The notes below the pieces were generated by a model that saw only the letters and a program-made list of their open reading frames with translations, was not told where the DNA came from and did not search any database. A stretch of DNA of 64,000 nt from NCBI GenBank assembly GCA_021613535.1, contig CP075494.1:6324001-6388000 (forward strand), written 5' to 3'. Positions within the stretch are counted from its first letter, which is position 1. Every line of letters begins with the position of its first letter. This document shows, piece after piece, positions 50,593 to 62,335 of this stretch. A program made the translations under genes and the position numbers. The stretch comes from Adineta vaga. Its lineage: Eukaryota; Rotifera.

Positions 50593-53500
50593 GATTAGAT
50601 TTTTGAAGCTGAAAAAAAGAAACGAACAAGATATAATTAACAAAAAAAACATCAAGCGTTAAACGAGAATGATAGATAAACATAAACAAAAAAAAATAAC
50701 GGTAATGCTTTTACGATCGATTCATTAGTATGCCTAAAAATAACTAGTTTAATCGAATAAATATCGGACAGAGAGGAATTTTGTATGATGATGAAAAATT
50801 TTGGAAATGTTTTCAATCGAAAGACAAACTCATTTAACGTATTGACATTCTAGTCTTCTTCTTCTTTTCTTTTTCTCTTCGTTGTCTTATCATCTAGACG
50901 ATACTATCTTAACTATCTTATACGGAACTACTTCATGTCGTTGTTGTTGTCGTCATCATCATCATCATCATCATCATCATATAGAAGAAACTAAATCTGT
51001 TCTATCTTTCTTCTCGTGTCTCTTCTCTTTGTCGATAGTCGAGCGAATGCGCAAGTAGACTTGTATGTTCGCTAGAACTCGCTCGCTCGATAATTGATCA
51101 TTTGTTTTTTGACATCCACTAGATTCTTCCTTCTCGATATAATCATTGAATTGGATGTCGTGGTATTAGCTTTGCTTGATCCTTGAGTTATGCTCGTGCG
51201 TCCAAGTAATGAATATCTATTTTTTTTTTCATCATGAAAAAATTCATTATGCTCGATATAGATAACACATGTATTTGCTTTCTTCGTTTGTCAGATACGT
51301 GGAGAAAAAAAAAGGACATTCTCATTATATACGATTGATTTTGTCAATTGAGAATATATGTCCACAAGCAATCAGTGACCATATGTCTGATGAGAAAGAA
51401 TGAAACATAAAGAATATATTAGCCGACAGATATGATATAATCAACAAATATAGCTTTGAGGATTATACGTGTAAAATGACAGAGCAAATGTTGGTAATAA
51501 AAATGCGGCAAAAAATGAATAGTAATAGCTAAGAACTAGTGAAATCTAAGACGGTAATGAAGATGCGGATGTCTAGAGGCATATAAAATAATCATGAACT
51601 ATCCCTCTGTCTCTTTCTCTTTCCTTCTTCATCAAACTGTTTGTCTGTATATGTCGTACGTATTTATTTCAATCAAAACTTACCACAATAATTAGATGTC
51701 CATTTTGATGTTTGTAATGCTGATTAATATAGAAAATAAGGAGGATTAATATGATATATAATGTGTTATTAGATTTTTTTTCTCGTTTATTTCAAACTCA
51801 TCTCGTTTTCTACGCTTGATTTTTCACATACTAGAGTTTCTTTTTTTTCTCTTTTTTTTCTACACACACTTTTTTTAGCTGAAATGCGACCGACTAAAAA
51901 CACAGGAAGAAGTATCGTTTTATATTTTTTTTTCACATACAGACATAAACATTCTGTCCTTCTATCTATATTGTTCTACTATACACCACTATCTAAATTT
52001 ATTGACAAGCATATAGTCAAATGCATACGCGCGCGCGCCTGTCTTTAGACAAGAGAGAGAGGGAGAGAGGGAGAAGGAGAAGAAAGACGAAGGGCAATTT
52101 TTTCGCACTCTCTTGCGCGTATGCTCTAATTCTCACCGGAATTCTTCAGCGCGAGCGCACGGTCGTTTCCTCTCGACGACGACGACGACGAAGACGAGGA
52201 CGAGGACGACGACTTGAGCCGATATACGACGAGATACAAACATAAATGTAGATTTCATGTTCGCATCGGTAGAGAGCTTGGCCTCTCGTAGGAAACCAAT
52301 ACTAGAAACATCTCTTCTCTTGCCACTACATTTTCCGCTTTCTTTTTCTTTTTCTGTGTTTTTCTTCTTTTTCTTTCCTCTTTCCTGCTGTTATGAGCGT
52401 ACAAATACTTTGCTCGCAATTGACGATAGTCTCTTACAGCTATTTTTGTTCTTCGACGGCGATGACGATAAAAGAAATGTCGTTTTTATTCTTCTTCTTC
52501 TTCTACTACTACTACTTCTTCTTTTGGTATTCGCTGTCGTTTCTTCTCTTATTTTGAACAGCAGTAACAACGACTCTAGTCTTTAGGGTCCTCCTTGCCG
52601 CATTCTTTTTCTCTTCGTCGTCGTCTTCTTCTTCTTCTCCTTTTTCTTCTTCTTTCTGACAACAAAATAAAAATGCATGAGTATTCGCAGTGTTTAGCGC
52701 AAACCAAATGATAATGATGATGATGAGTGCTCATTGTTCTTTCTCTAGAACATAAAAGCTGAAGTTGATATATAGACAAAAGCAAATGAAACAAGCAATA
52801 GAATTGATAAACGATTGCTTATTTCCTCTTCTATATTAGCAAAGCTTGATTTTTCTTTCGGTAAATGTCAACGCTCATTCACTGTAGATATGCACAGAAT
52901 TGTCAAAATAAGAAAAACAAGTTTATATATATATATATAAAGATCGTCAAAAATGTCTTTGTTAATGTATATCGATGTTCTTATTGTGTTTAGTGACAGA
53001 TGGAAAAAGCTGAAAGAAAAAACAAGAAAATCGTTCTAAATATATCCATATGTTTGTCTTATGTTTTGCTAATATCTCGTGTGAGAACTTCACCTAATGG
53101 AGATATATCTGTTTCTTGTTGAAATAAATATACAGATGGTATCTTTTTGTTAATAATATACGAATGGATGTATTGATGATAAACAAGTAATATATATATA
53201 TATATATATAAAACGAAATGGAAATATACTAAGAAAAGATCAGTTCCTATTTTTCCTCTTATCCACTTCAATAAGAAAGAAGAAGAAAATATCGAACGAC
53301 TTAATTTAGTTTTGCCTCACTTTCGATCGATTTGATACAAGTATCGAATATATAGTATTGAAGATTTAATAGGACTTTTCTATTTGATATATTCAATTTC
53401 CGCTAAGTATCTACTTTGCCTAGATGAAAAAGAGATAAATATTTTGAAAAGAAATCACTAGGCTGATTTAGGATCTAATCAGTATATTAACAACATTCTT

Positions 53501-54987
53501 TCTCTTTATCAATTTGTGCAAAAATCCATTCGCTACGCATCAAATCGTATTTTTCTTCTCTCTCTCTCTCTCTCTCTCTCGCCACTTATGATAATAATAG
53601 TATTATATTGATCTATCTCGATGTGGAGTAGTAGGGTAATCTGTTGATGATATTTACAAATGTTGACATGAAATAGATATGTACTAATTATAATTCGATG
53701 AGAAATTTCTTTTCCGTCAGTTATGACAATGAGAAGACATTGATGACAGTTAAGGAAAAAACGTTAAGAATAGAATTCGAGATGAATTTATCATGCGCAT
53801 CAAAAGTAGAAGATTTTCAAGTAACGATGCATACATGATATGCAAACAGAGTTATCTTCAATTAAAGACATTCAACGATAGATTCGACAAACAGGGAATG
53901 CAGATATTGAATACATACTGTCATAATCGAGTCAATATCTGTTCAGAATTCGATGTTTGAACATCTTGAATTTACACATTTGTTCTTTCATGGAGGATAA
54001 ACATGCGATTAGTATTTAAAAGAAGATCACATTCATACTTGTCTACTAATTTCAAATGAAAATTTATCAACCGTAATTTAGTTCTTCTATTCATCAAAGA
54101 ACTTTTCAAGCATTAAATTCCTCACAGGATTAGAAAAAGAAGTTTTTTTTCACTTCCTACGTTCAAGTTAGGTTAAAAATCTAGATAGCAAATGATCTAA
54201 CTATTGACTACGAAAATAAAAGTTTCATTTCCAAGTAATTTATCGAGAAAATTTTCATTATTGACAATTATTAACATTGCTTTTTTTCTGCGCTATATTT
54301 AGAGTTTTATTAATTACACACTTTCTCTTATGATTCTATACTTAGCACAAATTATTTGCTAAACTATCGATTTTAACTTGAATAATAGTTTTTTGATCTC
54401 CGATATAAATAACGATCTTTTTGTTTTCATCGGAAACAGGTATATATTAATCTCCTAACATAATTCTTAATTATAATAAAACTTACCTACAAATCATTGA
54501 GTTTTCTACGGATAAAATAGTTAATTAATACATTATGATATAATGAAACTAAATTAAAGGATTTTTCAACATCCGCACACATCTATTCGCCATAGAATGT
54601 TGATTTTCTCGAACGAAGAAGATCAGACAACATCGAGATTAGAGAAAACTAATACACGAAGAAATAAGTTTTCTTAAACTAAAAAAATGATGCTAATTAT
54701 AAGATGTTCATTGCACTAGAATTTATTTAACATTTCTCTAATTCTCATACGTATGTATATATCATCTAAGCGGAATGAATTCATCTGCATTTAGAGAGTT
54801 CTTCCATAGAACAAGAAGAACGTTAGATTATCTTCGCAATTTTGAATCAATGTTCAATTAAATAGTTGAAAGTGATTCAAAAATGGTTAAGAATTTATTT
54901 CACGAATAATACTTAGAAGAAAAAAAGTTCATCAAAGAAATTTATGATTTAGTTCGATGTTTTACGTGAACGAAAGATTTTGTTTGA
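50593..54987. other. Gene-poor region rich in simple sequence
   Basis: About 4.4 kb without a confident gene. It contains (ATC)n at 50953-50980, a GC-richer patch with CGCGCGCG (about 52029-52037) and a (GAC)n/(GAG)n array (about 52175-52212), long TTC tracts, (TA)n at about 53190-53211 and (TC)n at about 53558-53580. Frames at 52021-52794 are products of these arrays. A short minus-strand stretch at 53060-53125 (ETDISPLGEVLTRD) is exon-like but isolated. The left part may be the promoter region of the receptor gene. Confidence 0.45.
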
Positions 54988-57831
54988 TTACTTTTTGCTT
55001 TTTCGTTGTTCATGTTTGGAAGATGTTTCTTCATCATCACTGTCTGAATCGTGTAGTTTGAAAGAAGTGATACCAGATGCTCCAGCAGGTTTTTCTTCAC
55101 GTGGTGGACTAGATTCACGCATATAACTCGATGATAAATTTTTATATCGATATAAATCTTCGGAATTTTTATCATCATAATGTGCAAGATTTGTTGTGGC
55201 AAAACCATAACTTCGTTTCGATTTTACTGATGATGGCAATACTAAAGAAGAAGCAGCACCAGAAGCAGGAGCATCACTTGATGACGCACTTTGTCCAGTA
55301 ATTAAACGTGACATTCGACTGAATAATGAAGGAGTTTCATTAGATTTTGATCCTGGTTTTATTGCTTCAACTTTACGACTTTTTGATGTTGCGACATGAG
55401 ATTTTAAATCACTACTAGCTTTATTCCAACGTCTAATGAAATAAAAAATAAACAGTATGTAGAGAGAAGGAGAAGAAAAAGGAAGTTTCGTATACTTTTC
55501 ATTAAAATCATCATCACCATCATCTTCTCGTCGAGCATGTTTCATTCGATTAAGATTACTCATATAAGCCATACGTTGTTTTTGCATAATAGGTTTTGAC
55601 CATTTTGAACGAATACGTAAGTCACCCTCTTCGTCATCATCTTCATCAAAGTCTACCCTAGAATAAATTTTATCTTTAAAAGAATATCCAATTATTTTAT
55701 ATTTGCTTTACTTACATCATTTCTGTTGCTGTACTTCGAATATGATTTTGTGCAATAACACCACGATATGCATTAACTTCAGCTACTTCTCGATTTTCTG
55801 TTGTTTCTTTCAATTGAGTTAAAACACGTAATGCTTTACTACCATCCACAGCTGTATAAACAACTTGTACTTGAAATGGTAATTGTTTTAATTGATCGAG
55901 ATCAATATTCCATTTATCTTTCAATTCTAAACAAATAATTTTGAATTTCTTATTTGAAACTATCGATATAACAAACCTTGTTTATTTCGAACACCAAATT
56001 CAAATGATACTTCTGTTTGTTTAGTTACATTACCAATTTCACGTTTGATTGTTTCAAGTTTTTCATCGGGATTATCAGGATTACGTATATACAGACCACG
56101 ATGAACGATTAATGTTGCTTCAACATTTGTTGCAATTACTTTTTGTTCAAGTATAGAAGCAAATTCATCTCGAATATTCAATAAATCAACTATAGTAACA
56201 TTGCCACTGGTACCATCAGCCTATAAAATGAAAAACTTCATATAAAAATTCAGAAATTCTTCTGTGAAATGATTATTTTACCATTTGACCGATAACAGGA
56301 AGTAAGCAAGCAGTACCTAGAAATAAATAAATCATGTATCAGATCAAAATGATTCATGTTTAAACAATTCAATTCGATTTAATTCGCTGAAGATTTCACA
56401 AACTCTATCGAACAGTATTTCATTCAATAATTACCTTTAATTGTGATTACACTAATACTAACACCTTTTTCTCGTGCACGTTCGGTTACTAAACAAAAGA
56501 AATTGATAATAGATCAATCGAACAAAAAGTCGAGAAACTAAAATCTTACATCCAGCATAGAAATGATTTCCGTCGGAGAGTGCTTGCATTCTTGCTTCTT
56601 CTTCAACTTTTTCATCTTGAGCTGTTTCTAAACTACCTAAACCTCGATTAGCCAAACCTAAGAAAGAAAACCAGCAATCATTGTAAGCATTATTCCAGAA
56701 AACTAAGTGATAAATTTACCATCTGTACAAATAACAACTTTTGATCCTTGTCGTTTTGATGCAATATTAAGGGCAAAGAGAACAGCTGGACCTAGTGCTG
56801 TTTGTCCACCTTCTTCAAGATCATAGATACGTTCAGTTAAATTTGTTTTTGTCTGAGCAACAGGTTTTAATTCATTATTTTGTTCACGTTCAGCTTCGCG
56901 TAATAAATCATCAACATTATTTAATTTATCACCACGAATAACTAATGGTTCAGTACGTGTACCATCACCTAAAATCGAACACGAATACAATCAATCGTGA
57001 TATAAAATAGAAAATCATCAACAAACCATAATAAGTGATTTCATGATTAAATGTTAACAATGCTGCACGTCGTGTTGGAGTATCTTTAGCAAGTTTATCT
57101 AAATTTGCATCAACAGCCATTTGTACACCTTGTAAACGTGATACATATGTTTGATGACGATCACGAATTAATCGTTCACCATCAAAATTAGCTGCTGCAC
57201 GGTCTTGTTGGCGTAAGGCATTGGGCAATCGAAATGTGCCTGGTACTGTTGTTGTTGATGACATTGAACCACTAATATCAACAACAAAAATAACAATCGA
57301 ATCATCCACACCAGTCATATCTGAACCATGAACAACAGGTGCTGGTGATATTAGATATGTTGCATCTTCTTTCTTTGGTAAATCTGTTTGTTCAATATCA
57401 ACAGTATTTGATTTCGAACAAAATTCACATTTCCATTTAGCTTCTTGATTTTCTTCCGTTTGAATTTGACTTAAATGTGAACCAATAGCGCGACATTCTT
57501 CACAATAAACTGGATCACCAGCATGCATTTCACCTGGTTGTAGTAATTGATTGAATTTAACATTCAATACGTTAGTATCAGCTTTTCGTAGACGTTTTTT
57601 GCGTTTATGAATACTCGCTGCAGCACTAGTTGGTTGGATAGCTTGTTGTTCCGCTTGCTCACTAAAATTCAATTCAACATTTTGAATCAATTTTAGTAAA
57701 TATATTTACCTTTGTGCGAGTAGTGCGAGGGGTGCTTGATGACGAGCATCCAAAAGTATTTCGTCATCATCCGAAATGGATTCATCCGATGAATGTGCAT
57801 ATTTAAAAACGTATTTCGATCCGAAATCCAT
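54988..57831 (-). CDS. vWA protein with Sec23-like zinc finger, related to non-Ras part of cpRas1
   Basis: Ten exons keep frame over 754 residues: 57710-57831, 57027-57661, 56720-56968, 56550-56657, 56435-56488, 56282-56316, 55977-56220, 55716-55926, 55496-55657, 54988-55432. After an acidic N-terminus comes a treble-clef-like pair of CxxC motifs (CEECRAIG, CEFCSKS) of Sec23/24 type. The vWA domain starts SIVIFVVDISGSMSS (intact MIDAS), and continues GGQTALGPAVLFAL and VVICTDGLANRG. A beta-rich segment follows, then an acidic and a Ser-rich tail with RMSRLITGQ and a Lys-rich end. This order is known from 'circularly permutated Ras protein 1', but no Ras domain is present here. Function unknown; probably cytosolic. 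Confidence 0.8.
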
Positions 57832-58256
57832 GATAAATTCTTAATCGTTAAAAAACAAGAAAATCAACTTTATAAATAACCGAATAAAATCCTTTTTTTA
57901 TGTTGTGTGCTAGAGTACCTTACTTGCTGTAAAAAGAAGAAAAAATGAGCGTGTAAGGAAGAAGAAAAAAACATTCGCCATTGTTTTTTCCCTGATGGTG
58001 TAATTCCGTGAGTCATCGACGATATTACACATCATAAAAGAAACATCATGTCATTACTTATTCATATTTGCTGGTAAAAAGAACAAAAACATTTTAGTTC
58101 TTCTTTCAATTATATTTTATAGAGAATTTCAAGTCAGTCATTTATTACTTGAAAAGTAAATACTACATACACACACGTAGACGTGGAAAAATACAAAAAA
58201 AAGGAAAGAAACATAAACAGGTGCATAGACATGAATATTGTGTTGTTAATAATCGA
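57832..58256. other. Intergenic, no gene seen
   Basis: About 425 bp, AT-rich, between the vWA gene start and the mitofusin stop, both on the minus strand. Confidence 0.5.
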
Positions 58257-61179
58257 TTATTCATTTGTTAAATCAGGGATTAAATATTGTTTAGAAAATT
58301 GATGTAATTCATTGTTGATTTTGTCACCTTGTTTTTGAATTTTCTTTCCTTTATCCATATAAGATTTTAATTGATAGATTTCATTTTTTAAATCTTGTAT
58401 ATTATCAATAACATCATCTTTTTCTAAAGCAACATAACGAATAGTTTGCGCAAAATACATAGATAATTCTTGTTGAACTTGAGCACTCGCATTACCAGAT
58501 GTAAGATCAACAATTAATCGCATTTTTGATGATGCATAATCAGCATATTGACGTTTAAATGCACGTTCTTGAGCGTTTTTTGTCCACAATAATCTTTCAT
58601 AAAGATAAAAACTTCCATATACTCCTGCAATAACACCTAGCATTTTCCATCCGACACTTCGCCATATTAATGCACATGTACCTAATGCAAGAAAACTTGA
58701 TGTTGAAGTTAATTCTGTTAGATGAGTTGCAGTTGTTATCAAATCATTGGATGAATTTAAAAATGATGATGATTTATATTTTGTTTGTTTTTCATTTAAC
58801 ATAAAACGTTCCCATAGAGATGCTAAACTTAATGAGAATTTAAATTTGATATCTTCACGAAAATCAGAACAAAGATTTGAACAATCTAAACGATATGATA
58901 TAGCGAAATCAGCACGTGGAACAATTGCATCAACATATGCACGACGTTCGGCAGTAGTTAAAACAGATTTAACACGATCTTTAATTTCATTATGAACAGC
59001 ATCAAGAGCTGCATAGAGAGCTGTATGAAGACGATTTTGTAAATTTGAACCAAGACGTTCCTCAACCCAACGATGAAGATCTTGTTTGTAAAATGGAATT
59101 TGATCACGTTCAGTAGAAAATGGACGATCGAATTCTTCGATTAATGTGTAAAGACTATAAATGGATTAGAATTCAGTATATTTTTCTTTGAAAAAGACTT
59201 TTATCATAATGAGAATTTGACGATCATGCATTTTTCTATGAACTTACCGTCTGATTTCATCGTTCAATGTTTGTGCTACTCTTTTATAAACATCTTCTGA
59301 TACATGTCGAATTCTTTCTTTTGCTGAATCTGTCATTGATCGAAGTTCATGTTCAAGAAAAACATTCTTCTCTTCCATTTCTCGTAATTTTTCTTGACAT
59401 TCCTCTTTGATTGTTTGAGATTTATTAATTATATTCACAATTGTTTCACATAGTAACATAATTACTTCTTTTCCACGACTGGTATGTTGTTGAAATTTTG
59501 TTTGAACTGCTGTTTTTGAAATACATTTTTCAAATTCATGTTCGAATTTACTGAATTCTTGAAGACGCTCCCGATATCCTACGAGAAAAATATTGTTTTG
59601 CTTTTTCAATTTATTGAAATGAACTTTATCTTACCTTCGTTGTATCCACTTCGTGGTGAAGTAGTTGGATCTGTATTACGATTTAGGAGAGCTTCACGTG
59701 CTGAGATAAAAAACATTCGATTTTCGGACGCTTCTTTTCGATCACATAAATGCAATTCATCACAGAGAAATTCTAAACCACGATCAAGATGTTGTTGCTT
59801 TACCTAAAAGATATTACATAAATTCATGATTTTCTTTCAATACTATTTACTTACTGATTCTACCATTTCAGGTTCATTGGCTGTTGCATCCCATCGATTC
59901 ATTAAGATAAATATATTTGGATTTGATAAACGTTGTGCGACATTATGAAGAAATTTCTTTTCCTAATAATGAATTCGAAAGACGGCATTGTGGAAAGGAG
60001 AATAATGAATGAAGACACTTACTGATACAGTAATCGTGGATTCGGCAGATACGACAAGAATAAAAACATCAGCATCCAAACAATATTTTTCAATCCATTG
60101 ATCAAGATTAGTTGAAACATCAATACCAGGACTAGAAAATTTAGGATTCATCTATTGTATTGGAGAGATTCTTAAAATTTGGTATATTCAAGACTAAATT
60201 CAGTGTTAATTGCTAGATATATCTAATTGAAATCTCAAAAATCGAATGTCATTTCTATCGTATATGACGAATTATTCAATAAAATATTTACTTGATCTTA
60301 CCTGTCAACAAGTATAACATCATCTCTTATAAGACGACACTTCTCTTTTGGCCATAAAATTGTTACCAATGAATCAGAATCTAATTTTTCGCTTGATAAA
60401 GCATTACTTATACTACTTAAATTCTACAAGAAAATTCATATTTTTAAAATATTATTCTTCCAATCATTCTGTTACTTACATGAACACTTCTAGGTTCATC
60501 AGATCCTGGTATGAGAACTGCAGCTTCCATTTTATCTGTACCTTCAATCTAAAATTCAAAACAATTCATAATTTATTTTTCGTATTTAATATGTAAATAT
60601 AGAAATCTACTTGAAGAAAACAATTCGTTGTATGTCCCATTCCAACTGGTAAGATTCTTTCTCGTAACATTGCATTCATAACCGTACTCTTTCCATTACT
60701 TGTTCTAAAACAAATAATACTGAAGTTCCAACACATATCAAATCAATACAATCAATGAACCTTCCAAAAAACACGACTTTCATATGATCACGTGAAATAA
60801 TTGATAATATTCGATTGACTTTTTCTTTCAGTTGTTGAATATCTTTATATTTTTCGATGGTCAGTAAGTTTCGATTGGATTTCATAACATCTGTATAAAT
60901 AGAGAACAAAGAAAGATATCAATTCATTTCAATCAATAGTAATTGAACAAACCAGTTAAATAGAGATTTGAATCATTGACATACGATGCAATATTTTTAA
61001 AAATATCAGTTATTGTTGTTTTGGCATGGGTAAATAATTTTAACGGAGAATTACCATCTAAAAATATAAGCAAAACTATGTCTGATCGAATGAGTTGAAA
61101 GTTTTTAGTTACTTGTTGCATTATTCTGACGAATCGATCCAAATGAGACAGGTTTTTCTCGTATAATACTGCCCGACAT
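58257..61179 (-). CDS. MFN: Mitofusin
   Basis: Eleven exons keep frame over 620 residues: 61113-61179, 60953-61057, 60761-60890, 60611-60704, 60480-60548, 60302-60423, 60023-60131, 59855-59962, 59635-59803, 59248-59578, 58257-59154. Mitofusins are outer-membrane dynamin-like GTPases that tether and fuse mitochondria. G1 is [18 protein letters not shown]3 is DSPGID, G4 is NRWDA; a family hallmark GMGHTTNCF lies between. A heptad region follows ([18 protein letters not shown]). The paired membrane segment is [31 protein letters not shown], and the C-terminal helix ends with [13 protein letters not shown]. It is about 120 residues shorter than human MFN1, mostly in the N-terminus and linkers. 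An acceptor-like TTTCAG lies 10 bp before the ATG. Confidence 0.96.
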
Positions 61180-61781
61180 GGTGATTTATCTGAAACAAGA
61201 AACGCATTGTTCATTAAAAGAATGTCAAAACATAAATAGAACTTTGGAACTATCAAATAATCTAGATATGATACAAAGTACGAAGGTTTCAAATGTTAAA
61301 AATATCTCTGTAAGATTGAGAGTGATTGTTGAGTAAAAATGAATTGTCGCTTGTTTGATATATCGAGGTTAATAAGCGTCATTTTTTCATTTTCTGATGA
61401 AATTTAGTTAAATGAACGATAAGTTACCGTGAAAGAAATCAAAGTACAATCAATCAGTCAGAATCTAGATTTATTATTTGATAGTTTCTATCCAACGATA
61501 TTTGAAGGCAAGATGGCGCTCGTTTATGTATCTACGACAACATTTATCTTTTTTTCTTTTTATCATAAAGCAAACATTGAATCAATCTTTGAGGATCAAC
61601 TTGATTTGTTAAACATTTCATCTTTTCATAGACTCACATTGTATTAATATCAAATGTGATTAGCTTACAACAACATATAGATTAAAATAAGATATGAAGT
61701 TTTTAAATAAGGGAAGAAAATGGTGAATGCTTTGTTTATTGAATAGAATCTTCTATATGTAAACATTTCGTTTCGTTATTA
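61180..61781. other. Intergenic, no gene seen
   Basis: About 600 bp between mitofusin and the neuropeptide gene. A 72-codon plus-strand frame (61429-61647) has no features and is not called. Confidence 0.45.
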
Positions 61782-62335
61782 TTATATTTGAACATTTCGT
61801 TTGCCACGATAACGTGGCATTGAACTTATTGGTGATTGATGAACATGATGATCATATCCATTAACATAATATCGACCTTGAGAATCTAACATTCGATGTG
61901 GATTTGATCGACTATTTGCCCAAAGTAAATTATGAAATGCACGTTTGCCAATTCGTGGAAAAAGAACACTGCGTTGTTCGATCAATCTTAAATCATTATT
62001 GCCATTTTCATCATTTGTTTCTTCGCTATTTGTATTAACATCGAAGAGATAAGAGAGATCTTCATCATCATATATTGAGCGGCCAATACGTGGAAATTTT
62101 GTTGTACGAATAAAACGATCATAAATTGAAGGAAGACTTAAATCCGATGGTTGATCAATAAGATTATTTCTTACTTCATTTGACTCAACAACATAAGCGC
62201 ACTGGAAACAAAGAATATTTTCAGTCTATTAGAAACAGTGCTTCGAAATTTACTTACCGATGATTTCAAGAAGATTATCATGACAATATAGCAGCAAGAA
62301 AGGATAATTGTTGATGATAACGATGGAATGAACAT
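61782..62335 (-). CDS. Neuropeptide precursor with FPRI-amide peptides (CAPA/pyrokinin/neuromedin-U-like)
   Basis: Two exons (62258-62335, 61782-62201) give 165 residues. Exon 1 encodes a signal peptide (MFIPSLSSTIILSCCYIVMI...), with a phase-0 intron right after it, a common layout in neuropeptide genes. Two predicted amidated peptides share the same end: TTKFPRI-GR (preceded by Arg) and SVLFPRI-GKR (preceded by Arg). In each the Gly is the amide donor and the following basic residues are the cleavage site. A third GKR follows MPRYR near the C-terminus and may release another amidated peptide. The spacer is acidic (DDEDLSYLFD, NSEETNDEN), as usual in precursors. FPRx-amide ends characterise arthropod CAPA/periviscerokinins and are related to pyrokinin and neuromedin U; the exact family is an inference. 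Confidence 0.8.

Noticed and set aside
52021-52794. Several open frames with Arg or Leu runs
   Set aside because: They are translations of (GAC)n, (TTC)n and GA-rich arrays with no domain, splice or start context.
53060-53125. Short minus-strand stretch ETDISPLGEVLTRD before a stop
   Set aside because: Isolated, with no upstream exon found in the next 1.8 kb; too short to support.
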